Under the pieces are notes generated by a model. That model did not search any database. It was given only the letters and a program-made list of their open reading frames with translations, and had not been told where the DNA came from. A program made the translations under genes and the position numbers. A DNA stretch of 64,000 bases, from assembly GCA_905221605.1 (NCBI GenBank), contig CAJNDS010000111.1, forward strand, positions 97,589 to 161,588. Reading direction: 5' to 3'. This document shows positions 1 to 11,740 of the stretch, piece by piece. Position 1 is the stretch's first letter; every line of letters begins with the position of its first letter. The DNA is from Symbiodinium natans (Eukaryota > Sar > Dinophyceae > Suessiales > Symbiodiniaceae).

Positions 1-309
1 GAGTGGTATAATGCACCCGGGCATGACCTGCGCAGGACACTCTGATCGTTCACGGGACGGCAGAAGGCGCGAGGAGGCGCCGCCCGCATGATTTGTTGCC
101 TTGTGAACGGAAGACCTCTTAAGAAAAGCCTACTAGTAACTAGATGTGAGTATCTAGTGCCGAAGTGCCCTCCATAGCTTGTCATGGCCAGGCAAGGAGA
201 AGCCCGGACTCTGGCCTGGTAGATGAGGCCACAGTTCAGGTATGTTCATGCGGCGTACTCTTTCCGACTTCCGACTTCGTACTATGTCGTAAATTTGCTC
301 AATTTGCTC

Positions 310-3300
310 ACGCGGAGACTTCTGACAGAGCAAATTTCACAACTTGACTCGGTGCGAAACTCAGGCGGAAGCTTCAGGCCTGGAGATGCGCTTGGAGTTG
401 CCGACGCTGCCGACAGCGCACATTGTGCACTTGTCCCGGCCAGGCCTTGCTGGCTCTGGCTCGTGGGGACCTTTTCAACTGCATGTGCAGCCCAGACAGC
501 GTAATGAGGTGCTTGAGGGAGGGAAGTCAGGCCTTCACCGACCGTGAGAGCAAGCTCCCGAGCAGAGGTGAGAACCAGGGAAACCTCTCAGAAGATATCT
601 TCAACTGTAAGACATTATCAGACGCTAGCAGCAAGCAGGACATCTCCGAACCTCGCTTGGCACTCCTCGCCGCATGCTTAGCAGTGAGTGTGGCCGCAAG
701 ATGCCAATGGATTCTCATGCGTCTTCATCCTAGCTTGCTCGGAGGGGCGCCTGCATCCTGTCCTGGCAGCCTTAACCCCAGCAGCACAGGCCCAGAGCTG
801 AGCTGAGCTGCACTGGAGTCTCGTGGAGCCTCCTTTGGGGGCTCTCTTTTCCAGGACCGGCTCTTCACTTGCAGCTCATTCAGCTCGATGCTTTCGCGCA
901 AACACCTCGAGGCCGATGACTGTCAAATGAATAAGCAATACAAAATGACATGAACGATCTCGGTGTATCTCTGCGTCATATCTACGCCTTCCTCAATTTT
1001 TCGCAAGTTTGTGCTGAGGCTCAAACTGAGCAGCTCCGCGGCTTGTGCGAGCAGCTTGCGGCCTCAACGCGGGAGGAGTCCGCCACCTAGACACTTTCAG
1101 AGAGGAGTCCCCGAGCATAGGACCTAGGCCCTACATCTGGTTCCAAAGAAGTGCAATGAAGCGCAAAGTGTCAAGCTGTGTTAAGCTGCTAAGGCAAGCC
1201 ATCGTGCAAGAGCCCTGACCTTACAGGAAAAACCAATGCGGTGATTGCTTTCGCTTTGGATCAAGCAAACTATGACAGGCTGGAACAAGAAGCAAGTGCA
1301 AAAGCTGCGGCACTTGGAGTGCATGGCGCGGGGGCGCTGGAAGAGTGAAGCGTGCTTGAACCATCTTGAACCTGCAGAGATTGGTGCATGGCGCAATGTG
1401 CGGCAGGCGTGCATTCACAAAGCATGAATGCCGACCAGGCTGATTGCAGTGCCTCCCTTGAGTTACCCTGAAACCCCAAGTTTGCGACAAGGCCCTTCGC
1501 AATCTTCTCCACAAGCTGCAAGCACAGCAGCGCGAGCTGCGCAGTCAGCACCCTGGATTTGTCTCATGAGTACAGGTCTACCGGTCTACTTGTTTTACGA
1601 GACATGGCTGAGGCCATGAGGAGGCCAAAGATGAGCAGCAAATCGAGATTGAGGCTTGTGGCTTGTGATTCTGCTTTGGGAAGAGTGCCAGGTTGTTGTC
1701 TGAGATGAGGCCCTTGTCTCCCGAAGAGACTTCGAAGAAGCGGAGGCGGAAACTTCAAGAGACATGCGGTCACAACAGAGTCCAAAGATGGACGCTCTGA
1801 ATGGGGATGGCCTGAGGCGGACGAAGCATGTCTGACACCTGGTACTAGTACAGCTGTTCAGCTTGCAGAGAAGGCAACACCACGCGGCACTACACTGCCA
1901 GTACCAAGTGAGATTGTTAGGTCGTGAGGCTGCAGAACTCAACGCAGAAGTTCGAAGTTGCCGCAGAAGTTGCGGACAAGTGCTCAGATACTCCGAAGAG
2001 GCAAATGTTAGGCACATGCGAGGCGTATGACTTATTGAACTTCGTGTCATAGAGTTTGAGTAATGAGGTAGCCTGGAGAGCGAGATTGAGTCGGAGGAGG
2101 CGAGGGCAGCAGCGCTTCGCGAGGCAGGGATGAAGTGCAGACTGCTTGCGCTGGTGCGTGGCACGAGACAAAATGGACAGAAACAGTTTCTGATCGAAAC
2201 AAGCATTTGTCGTTGCTTCGGATTTCCGTCCCGGCTGGGCTCAGGCGTGCAAGTTGTTGCAGCAAAGAATGCAAGAGCCTGACCGGAGTCTGAAACAAAC
2301 CTGCCCCGAATCCTGCAAACGCTGCAGCATCCGAAAAGCCCTCGCCATCGCCTGCAGCGGAATAGTTTTTTTTTGCCAAAAGGTAAGGCATGAACGAAAT
2401 ACAGTTCTGTGGAACAGCTTCCAAGGTTGCGGTTGCTCGTACAGTGGCTTGATTGCCTGTTGCCCCCTGGGATCGTCCCGAGCTCGTGCTCTGAATCCCC
2501 GACGCGTGTATTCAGGTCGACGTCCAGCACCTGTGAAGGTGTTTCAACATGGTTCAACCTTTCCAGTTGGCTGCTGAAGCCACCTCGTTCCTACTGCCAG
2601 CTCCAAAGTCGTTTCTGGGGCACCGCCTGGCCGGGATCATTAGCAAATGCTGGGGTGGTAAATGGTGGTAAGCCCCAGAAAGCCCGTGGCAGACTTGTAA
2701 CAGGCGGGGAGGCTGGTAGATCTGTAGCCGAAAGCCTCGGCGAGTTGTTGCCTTCATTATTCCTGTAGCTTGGCGATGAGGATGCTCCTCGTTTCTTTAC
2801 TTGTTTTTCGACGGGACTGCATTATTCCGCGCCTGACAGATGGGCATGGCAACCACAAGCAATTTCTCCCAGTGGCAAGCGCCCAGCAACAAGCGCCCAG
2901 CAACATCACGACAGGCTTTTGAGGGGCGACGCTCCCGTCTTGCAACTGCTGAAGCTGCTGCCAGAAATGCCGAGTTTCTTGCCCGCAGTTTTGTCGCATG
3001 TGCACATGGCACGTGCATCCATATGCATGCTTGGCAACAAGGCTTGACCTTTTCTCAGGATAAGTTCCATGCGGGCGTGCAGACGCCGAGTCGCCGCAGA
3101 AGTGGCGGCACGCACACGTCCAAGTCCTCCTTGGCAAGTGTCAAGCCAGGGTGGTTGCAAAGTGTCTAAGTATTGTCTAAGTTGCTGGGACCTGGACTTC
3201 CGCTGTGACATGTGCTGCAACGCTGCAACACGTGAGGTCGAGAAGCCGAGGCTTTGCAGGAGGCCGAGCATGCCCGCGAGGAGCAGATCTCCAGAGTCGC

Positions 3301-6300
3301 AATCCAGTGCGAGGCGTCAACCTTTCAACCCCACGGTTCTCCACGTGACTGTTGCGCCAACTGTTGCGCTTGTGTGCGAATCCGTCGAATTGAAGCAGCA
3401 CGAAGACAGTGCACTCAGAATGCAAGAGGGAAAGCAAGAGAGAGTTAGAGAGAGAGAAAGCAAATTAAAAGCAAAACAAAAAAAAGGATGGTGTGGTTTT
3501 ACACAAGTACTCCAGGCTGTTTGGATAGGAAGACAGTCAGCACCATAGAATGCCCCTCAACACCTCAAGGCTTACCTCAAGGCTTGCCATACGCGAGGGG
3601 GATGCCCTGCGCATTTATGTTGGACTCCTTCACGCCTAATGCAGCCAATAGGTCATTCTCAGACCCTTCTCGCTGTGTTGCTCACAAGGGGCGAGATGTC
3701 ACGACAGGCTCCCTGTAGCTACTCCTAACTACTCCCCACTTGTTTTCCACGCGTGCGGGGAAGTCGTGTACCTAACCCTCTCAAGAGTACTTCGGTGCGG
3801 CCCCTAAGGGGGCCACGCTCGTAGAGACACAGAGAGACAGAGAAAGAGAGAGGAAGTGAGAGAAGAAGAGTGAGCATTTCTCAGGGATGTGTCACGAAGA
3901 CTATCTGAGCTCGAAGTGTTTTGGACCAAAGAGTTCGTAGGTTCAACCAGGCGGGCTCTTCATGCCCCCGTAGAAGAAGAACCCGAGCAGTGAATAGGTC
4001 TTTTTGTTTCCTTGCGGGGGAGGGGGGCCGGGGTAGTTGGCAATGACGTGAAAGCTCGAAGCCAGGGAAGGTGGACATTGCCACGATGATATGCGGCTAC
4101 TTGGGAGTTGAGCAATGCCCTAAGGCCCTAACCAAGCTTGCTGCCCGGTCGACGGAACGAAGTCGTAACGACGTACCTAATGCAAACTGAGCTCAACGGT
4201 GAAACCGGGAGGTGTAGACTCCTCCAGCCCCTAGTCTTGGGCAATCAGGGCGAGAAGCCAGCCCCAAAGAGGCATCAGGGCGGGAGACAGGAACTGAGAT
4301 CCGCACAGGCACGAACGCAACGGCACGAGCAAGCAGGAACTCTGTAATGCTAAGCACGCGCATGGCCCAAAGACACTGTGCACAGTGCACTGAGTGATTT
4401 CAACGGCCGAGCTGAAACAAGAAACAAGCATCAACTCCAGGCGGATCAGCGAAGGAAAGGCAGAAGCCCGCAACCCCACGAACCCCGGCCGGCACGAAGG
4501 AATCAAAGTCAGCATCGACAATGGAAGCGCATAACAAGCCCAAAGGACGGAGCCACACAGGGCAGGGGGAGCCAAGGCAGCAGATTGTTGGCAGGACCGG
4601 CGAACAAGTTGGCAAATGTGCGGAGCAACGAGGGGTGAAAGCATGGTCAACCGACAGAACACCTGAGCTTTGCCAGCAACACGCGTCAAATGTGCCGCCG
4701 GGTGCAGCACCTCATCACATACAGCTGGCGATGCCTCATCCAACAAGCCGCAGCGCTTGGTAAGGGCCTCCCGCAGCTGCAACACCAAGTCGTAGATCTC
4801 CTCGGCAGAACGCCCAGGGAAATGATCAAACGAGTCCCATAGCTCGCGGCAAACTCCGGCGCCGCAGAGAGTCGGGCCGGACACACATCAGGGACCGGGC
4901 AAGAACGCCGCTGCAACCTGGTCTCATTGGCGTAGGGGCACTCCAGGCCCCGCGCTGGCGTCCCTTGGCCAGAATGGTGGCCTGCACATGCGCATGGACA
5001 CGACGTGCATGGGACTCCCACTGCTGCCGAGCCCGGAAGGCAACCCCGCAGAACAAGCAGGCGTGAACGCATGTGAACGCAAGGTGTCCAGGGCCTGCGA
5101 GCGGCCACATGGATCGAGCAAGTCGGTCGCGGCCATAAGCTTCCAAACCGCCACGACTCAACGCGCTTCAGCAGCACCTCCACTTGCCAGGCTCTCCCAG
5201 TTTTGCCAATCCTCGACAAGTCCTAGACAATTTTCTATTACCAGTAGCAACTACGCCATGGAGGCAATCAAGGGCGTACAAGAAGACCACCACAGTCTTC
5301 CTAGGGCCTAGTTTTACTGCACGACTTGATGCCATGAAACTGAAGAAAGCAGGAGCTTGCCACTAGCGTTTTGAGAAAAGCTTTGCAGAAGGGGAAGTGC
5401 TGCAATGCATCCACATATCCGATCCATCATGAACAAGTGGAAAGTCCAGCAACGACGTGAGAAGAGAAGAAGAACTCGTGAAGTTGACATGTTCAACTCA
5501 TGACTTGACATGTTGAAGTATGGAGTCATGCAGGTGATGAGTTCTGAGATCGCTGAAGCTCGCGCGCAGGCAGTATTGCAGGCATGCAGATCTGGCATCC
5601 ACTGATGTAGAGATGCACAGAGCAGTTCTATACTCGCACATTGAGTTCTCCCTGAGGGGCTCTCGGAGGGACCCAATCGACGTATTGACTCAGCAATTCT
5701 CAAGGCAGGGTCGCAGTCCCGTTTGTCGTGGCGGCAGTGCCAGTGCTTTTCGTTCAGGTGCTGTTGCTTTGCTGGGCATCCGTCATGCCGCCCCCCCCCC
5801 GCCCCGCCCCCCCACCAACCAACCAGCTGCCCCCAAACCTCCCCCCCTTCAATGACAGTCCACCGAGCCAAACTGCTTACCCTTATAGGGCCAGGCATAG
5901 GCTGCCAGGGGTCAGGGCCCGCGCCCCTTGCCTTACCCTTATCCCTTACCGCCCCCCTCTACCCCCCCCCCTCCCCCTTAACCCCCCTCGACCCTTATCC
6001 CCCACTTACGCCTCGGGCTAGCCTAGGCTGTCCATCGAAGGGGGTACAAGCAAACTCAAAACCTCAGCGAAGGGGTGGCTTGATAGGGAGGAAAGGAGTG
6101 GGTAAAAAGGGGGGGTTTAGGGGGGTTTGTCACCCTTCTTGGAGGCTATGTTGGGGCCAGTGACAACCCTCTTGGAGGGTCTTGGAGGCTGTGTTGGGGC
6201 TGACCGCCTTCCTCTTGGAGGGCCTTGGAGGCTGTGTTGGGGCGAAGCGCTGCGCTGCGCTGCTGAATCGTGAAGACGTCGCATGGCTGTCGACAAACCA

Positions 6301-9300
6301 TCCTGAGGTCCTGAGATTAACAAGCTTGAAGCAGAATCAACAGCGAGTGATGATGGAATGATGGGGACTTGTCCGATGGGAAGGCTTTCGCTCGTCTCGT
6401 GCCTTGGCAGGTCGATTGTCTTGTTCTGCGTGCAGCGCACGCGTAAGAAGCACAGAAGTCGATCTTTGAGAGAATCCATGTGGGAGAGCACAGTTCCACG
6501 TCTCACATGCTCTGGCAAGCTCTTTCCGGCAGCAGGCAGAGCTTGGAACCAACGTCCGGCGTGAAATCGATGAGGCCATTGCGGGATCTCGAAGTGAAAG
6601 CTTCCTCAGATGCTCGTTTTGCGTAGCGGAGTAGCGGGTACTTTCAAGGCTGAACGCACCAACCGTGCAGAGGTGGGCAACGATTGCACAGTATCACAAT
6701 GTGTTACACGGTCTCTAGCTGCCTTGCTTATGGCAAGGTTTCCGAAATCGAGGAGTTCCACCGGACGGCAGCCAATCTCCAGGACCCCTTGATACTGCTG
6801 ATGTGGTGCACACAACACATCCAAGTTTCGGGAATGTGCAGAATGCGTTATCGTAAGGCCACGTGGGAGTCTCTGAATCAGCAAGTTGCGGGACTCCTAC
6901 CCTTTAGGTCAACGCTGCGGTACTCGCAAAAGGCAGTTGTTGCCATCCTGCAGTGCACCCGTAATCCCAGGCCTCCAAAGAAAGCGAGCTGCATGCAATG
7001 CAGCGGCGACTGCTAAGGGAGAGGTCCTGCACCGAGTTTCTCAGACTTGCTTTTTGCAGACTAGACTCGAATGAATACCAGCCTAAAGTGCTAAGATCTG
7101 CGACTGAGGTCCGCTGTGCGAACCTCAGAGGGCTGCAATGTATGGCGAATTGTCACACAAACACCAAGACAGCGAAGGACGCAAGGACACCGACACAGGG
7201 CGAGGCGCTTCCACCTTCCGAGGACGTGAGACAATGAACAATTGTAGTTGGGAATGTTTTGCTTGTCTTTTCAGATTGAACTGCATGGGGCTGCGGGGGC
7301 TCACAAAGAAGAGCAACAGAATGATGGGCTCATAAATTTAAAAACCTTAAGCTTTCGAGTCTCTTCGTTGTTCTTGGCAGTGTTGTCCAAACACCCCGTA
7401 ACTAAAGGTTTCGTACCCCCTGTTGAGTCTTCATCGCGTTTCCTTTCCAAGTCTCCAGCATCTTGCATTAAGAATCCAATCATTAAAGAGCTCTTCGAAC
7501 TATTATCAAGGAATTCATGAGTACAATTTCGGTATCTTCTTTGCGCTTCTAATTTTCTCTGTAGTTATAGTCACTTCATTGTTTGGTTTCCCAGTGCCAA
7601 CACGAAGCCAAAGATGTCATGTATTCATCTCATTCACTTAAGATCCAATTCTCTGGAGGCTTGATGCTCACTTCTTTCTTCTTTTTTTCGTTCTATTTTC
7701 CGCTGCGACCTGGATGCCACGCACAAAATGTCACAGCCAAGCAACCTGGCAGTCAACCATTTCCTGCGTGTTTTGTTTGGGCTTCCTTTCTTCCCAGCTG
7801 GTCTGAGTTTTCGACGAAACGTAGACTATCTGCCAGGTGTGGGACCGTTGGATGATATTTGTAAGCCGACAATTCTCAACCTTGGCAGGATGCACATCGC
7901 GGATCAGCATTCAGGGTAAGCAGTTAAGCGCTGTGGCTCTACAATGGTTTTGCAAAGCGTTGGGCGTGCAGGAGCGAAAGTCGGAGCTGTCAGCCAACCT
8001 CGAGGACCAACCGTGCAGCTTGCTTCAGCTACTCACAGACAATCTCGTTGTACCATCAGTGCAGGCAATAGAGAGACGAGTAGCAGCAGGCCTTGTCGAA
8101 AGAGAGAGTCATGATGGGCCATGTCTCGTTTTCCGAGTTATTGCCAGTGTTCTTGCCAGTGTTATTGCCAGTGAGGCCGTCGGCGTGAACAGGTGCTGGG
8201 CTCAGCACTGCCGTATCAGAACAACGCAACCTCACCAGAACCAGATTTGCGGACTGCGCCGCAAGCGGCGATGGATTTAAAATGATTTCGTAGCCGGTCC
8301 TCAGACGCACTGTGTGCACAAAGAAGTGGAGGTGGCTACTGTCAGGCCAAGTCGAAAGGCATACGTTCTTTCGCCGGCCAAAGGCAGCTGTCTGTCCAAG
8401 CTTAGGCCTTGCGCGATGAGCTGAGACAAGTCCTCGCCTGCAGGCTTGAAAAGCTGGTTTGCCCAATAGAGGAGAGTCATAATTAATGTGCTTCTGAGTG
8501 GGCTTTTAGCTGCTAGCTGCTTTGTAGTTGCCGGTCACATGTGGGACATGTCACTGTCAGGCTGCAGGAGGTTGCTACCATTGCTAAAGACATCATTGGT
8601 GATATGCCTAGCCAGGTCATTGAGCAGTGCTCGGGCCGCGAACGAATACAAGGAGATGAAGCCTCATACGACATAACACAAGTTTGGTTGTGCACCTTTC
8701 CGGGCACATGCGAGATCATGCGAGGACTACCTAGGACTGTAAAGGCTAAAAGAGCAGATATGAGCCCATGTCAGACGTTTGATGCGCCTGCCTTCATTGC
8801 AGAGAGTGGCAAATTGACTGAGGATCTTGGAACAGATCTTAGCAGCACCTTAACAAGCGTCTTGGGCACCGGTCACCTTGAAGCGCCTCGGCCTCTGAGA
8901 CCAAGTCTGGGCCTTGAGACGAGTTCGAAGAAAGGCCGCCCGAAGTCGTCGCGAAAAGAGTCCAATGATTCCAATGCGTCCAAGTCCGATGCCAGATCAC
9001 AGGTTTTCAGGTAACAGCAAGGTAACAGGCATGCCGGCTGAACGAAACTGCAGTCGAAAATCAAGGACAAGGGGAGGAGGAAAGGGAACGGGAACACAGC
9101 TTTGGAAGCACGCACTTGGAAACACGCCGCGGGGGATTTGGGAGATGAGAGCGCACCTGCCTCCAGGTTGAGCTGGTTCGCGCTCAACGTGCGAAAGTAC
9201 GACAAGACTATGTACTTTCGAATCCCTGAGCCCTAATGTGCCATGTAGGACTTGAAAGACTCCTGCGACACTGCGTGGAGCCGTGCCCGCGAACTTGCAT

Positions 9301-9890
9301 CCGAGCTTGGTGAGGCCGCAGTCAGCAAGTGAGACTTGCGAGAGAACACCTGGCATATGCACACTGATCTGCTCCGTTCTTTTGAGCACAACTGTCCTTT
9401 CAGAGTCGAGAGGCTCACGCTGCCATCGCACGAAGGCGTGCTCAAGAGCTGGGCTCTGAGACGACGAGTGGGCTGCTTCAAAAGCTGCTTCAAAAGCTGC
9501 TCTAGAACGGTGTATGCCGCATGTTGGCTTGGATTGTCTTCGACAGACAAGATTTTTCATCTAGTCTCGAGGCAGCCTGGCGTTGTGGCAGTGCTGAAAG
9601 TTGAGATGCAGGCGCAGATGTATGCCGTTCTTGGTGTTCCTTTTCTGTCCTACAAATTGCAGGAGGCTGAGGAGCAGGAAGCACGAGGCATGGAAGAACT
9701 GGCCCAAGTGCTTCGCTCCCAGCCTTACTTTAGCAAGAAAGCATGAGGCTAAAAAACTCTGAGATGCTCTGAAATGTGTACGGACTCAGAGCGTACGGAG
9801 TCCAGGCGGAGCAACTCTGCAGAAGACCTGGCCGAGCATGCCAAGCTCCGCCAAATGCTTTCCACTCTGCCGGTGGCAACTGAGGCCGCA
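310..9890 (+). CDS. Multi-exon coiled-coil protein gene (exon set, incomplete)
   Basis: No family recognised. On the plus strand many short stretches encode charged, heptad-like sequence bounded by AG|G acceptors and GC/GA/GT-type donors. Examples: about 310-363 (LLTEQISQLDSVRNS), 1008-1075 (EAQTEQLRGLCEQLAAS), 1227-1345 (DRLEQEASAKAAAL), 1483-1552 (LRNLLHKLQAQQRELRSQ), 1622-1651 (EAKDEQQIEIE), 1708-1785 (FEEAEAETSRDMRSQQ), 1842-2027 (GREAAELNAEVRSC), 2066-2130 (LESEIESEEARAAALREA), 2231-2345 (CKLLQQRMQEPDRSLKQ), 2905-2995, 3237-3313 (EAEALQEAEHAREEQISRV), 6313-6357 (EINKLEAESTASDDG), 6494-6599 (ELGTNVRREIDEAIAGS), 7945-8115, 8565-8860, 9249-9317 (ARELASELGEAAVSK), 9663-9720 (EAEEQEARGMEELAQVL) and 9806-9890 (SAEDLAEHAKLRQML). 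Composition suggests a long coiled-coil protein of cytoskeletal or basal-body type, but that is inference. Phases were not reconciled across all exons; it could be more than one gene. Both ends are unplaced. Confidence 0.5.
3795..3816. other. Short GC hairpin before a GA-rich tract
   Basis: GGCCCC and GGGGCC pair perfectly across the loop TAAG, and GT/AC can extend the stem past a two-base bulge. The hairpin lies just upstream of a purine (GAGA/AGAG) tract at about 3,825-3,875. No gene role can be assigned. The stretch 3,314-4,230 holds otherwise only weak coding signals and this low-complexity DNA. Confidence 0.45.
4231..5219 (-). mobile_element. Decayed retroelement ORF with C2H2 finger
   Basis: Three overlapping minus-strand frames look like pieces of one broken ORF. 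The upstream piece (about 5,160-4,960) holds a clear C2H2 zinc finger, CLFCGVAFRARQQWESHARR followed by VH, with spacing C-x2-C-x12-H-x4-H. The reading then appears to move to a second frame (LECPYANETRLQRRS) and to a third (about 4,845-4,640), which reads RELWDSFDHFPGRSAEEIYD and then a leucine-rich segment. Dinoflagellate genomes carry many non-LTR retrotransposon polyproteins with C2H2 fingers, so a degenerate copy is the best explanation. I see no reverse-transcriptase YxDD box or endonuclease motif, so the class is uncertain; a broken cellular zinc-finger gene is the alternative. It lies antisense within a long intron of the coiled-coil gene. Confidence 0.45.
5780..6020. repeat. C-rich low-complexity tract
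   Basis: Runs of C separated by A, T or G on the plus strand (around 5,789-5,850 and 5,930-6,005). Proline-rich open frames across it are artefacts of composition. The surrounding stretch 5,220-6,120 shows no convincing exon. Confidence 0.7.
6125..6245. repeat. 43-bp tandem repeat, nearly three copies
   Basis: CTTGGAGGCT(A/G)TGTTGGGGC begins at 6138, 6181 and 6224, giving an exact 43-base period. The intervening bases are also partly conserved (CTCTTGGAGGG). No coding role is apparent. Confidence 0.75.
6600..7940. other. Stretch with few coding signals
   Basis: The only coding-like piece I can point to is about 6,840-6,900 on the plus strand (YRKATWESLNQQVAGLLP), possibly another exon of the coiled-coil gene. 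The part 7,320-7,720 is T-rich and looks intronic. Confidence 0.4.
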
Positions 9891-10139
9891 CTGTTCCCGC
9901 TCAACTGCCATCAATTTGCAGAAGCTTGTCTAGTTGTTGCTGCCAGGTCGCTTTGCCAGCGAATGAGCCCGAGGCAAGGGCGGCGACACCGTAACATTTC
10001 TTGTTCTTTGCAGCCGTCAGCTCGAGCATGCTTTGATTTTCAGTCCCGATCGCCTCAGCAATACTCCACCCAGACTAGCCTAGGCAACACGGACTTATCT
10101 GGGGGGTGGGGCTTGGTGGACGACCACTCAACGAGATTG

Positions 10140-10400
10140 GGTATATGAACAGGGTCGCCCTCTCCTTCATCTTCACCCTCCCTGGGCCTCTTGCGGTCAC
10201 CTTAAATTTCTCTCGCCTTCACTCTTGGCTCATTGCCCTTGACTCACTCCCATTTCCACGCCGACTCCATTCTCACCCTCTCGCACACTCACTAACCTCA
10301 TCTGCACCATCACTTTCTAACCCTCGCCCCTCTCCCTCACTTTACTCTCGGCCTCTGACGTGTTCTACTTGCGCGACCACAAAATTCAGCACATATTAAG
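10140..10400. repeat. Pyrimidine-rich tract (plus strand)
   Basis: About 250 bases dominated by CTC, TCA and CCT motifs with almost no purine runs. It has no splice-bounded coding segment. It separates the coiled-coil exons from the kinase region and may be intergenic. Confidence 0.6.
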
Positions 10401-10444
10401 TTTCGACTTCGCAGTGCTCTGCTTGGTAGCTGTTTTTTTACCAG

Positions 10445-10830
10445 TTTTTGACCATTGGGTCAAGCTCACGTTGCCTCAAGCGTCCAAGCCTTGAGTCGCC
10501 GAAGCATTCAAAGCTGCGAACTTGCGAAGATTGTTTCGTGAAATCTTCGAAGATTCGAACCTCCGAACTCGCGGGCTTACAATCTCCGATCTTCAAGCTC
10601 TCAAAAGCCCGGTGTCAACCTCTCGAGCTGTCGCACCCTGAAACTTGCAATATCTCTTCAAATTCGACGTTTGTTTCGAAGTTTTCAAACTTTCAATCAT
10701 CGTCTTGGCTCAGACTGTCAACTTCAAACTGCGTCAAGTTCTTCAATCTTTCAATACCTCAAACTCCAAAGTTTCAACTGCCCTTTTAACGCTTCAAATT
10801 TCAAACTCGTGGGTGTCGATGCTAAACCAC
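10445..10830. repeat. Degenerate TTCAA/TTCGA-rich tract
   Basis: Short motifs of the form CTTCAAA, TTCGAA, TTTCAA and CTTCGAAG recur every 10-15 bases without a strict period. This may be an eroded minisatellite. Open frames here (serine, leucine, phenylalanine rich) follow from composition. Confidence 0.5.
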
Positions 10831-11740
10831 TAACCTCAGTAGCCCCAAGCGTTCTGCTGTATGGCGCTTTCATCAACTGCTTTTGTCTGCCCTCCGGAAG
10901 TAACAGCAGCGTCTCTCAGAGGTACCCTCAGAGCCGGGTTGGTTGCCAAGTTTCCTTCCAAGCTGGCTGACGGCGGGGCTGCCACTTGAGTATTGCCCCA
11001 AATGCAGACATCAGGAGCCTTGGCTTAGCTTTTGATTACACGTGCATCTGACATTGCAGGGGACAACTGCGGCTGAACAAGGAACTGCCAGCATGTCTTC
11101 AGGACCTTCAACAGATGCCCAGGCTTTTGAAAAGGACAGTTCCCCGCAGATCTTTCCGCCAGGTGCTGTGACCGCGGACGCCAGGTAGAAGCCAGGCGAG
11201 GTATCGCTGGCGCGAGCAGAAATGACAGCCCGACTTCCACACAAAGTCCAGCAGCCAACCCCCGACCCTTCCAGGCCGTTCGCACATGGCTTGTGACAGA
11301 TGCATGTGACATCAGGTGTCCTGGCAACCTGACGTTATCAGTTTGGCCCAGAAGCCGGTATTCCTATCACTTCGCAACATGACAGCCCGTGCAGCACAAA
11401 TGTGGGAGATTGCTGAAGTAACACAAAGTATACAGACGAGGGCAGCAGGCAAACATAATGCAGATCATAAAGAACCAGTGCTACATCCAACAGACCCACC
11501 CACCCTGCAAGTACACATCGGAAAGCACACACACACACACCTACCAGCAGCTTGAGCGCAACTTGCAACCAGGGGATTTTTGTTCACGAGAGCTTCGTGG
11601 CAACACACAGCCGACTTGCATACTCTATGTCTTCATCTCCGCGAATTCATCAGCCGTGTCTCGCTTGTGCGAAGTTTTGCAAATGCTTCCCCGAACTTGA
11701 GTTCAGCCACGAGGGGTGACATCCATTTGACTCAGGTGCC

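Noticed and set aside
5723-6163. Proline-rich ORFs
   Set aside because: Composition artefact of the C-rich tract; no boundaries or homology.
10540-10640. tRNA gene suggested by GGTTCGAATC on the minus strand
   Set aside because: The tract is TTCGAA-rich, and no A box, cloverleaf arms or anticodon loop can be drawn around it.
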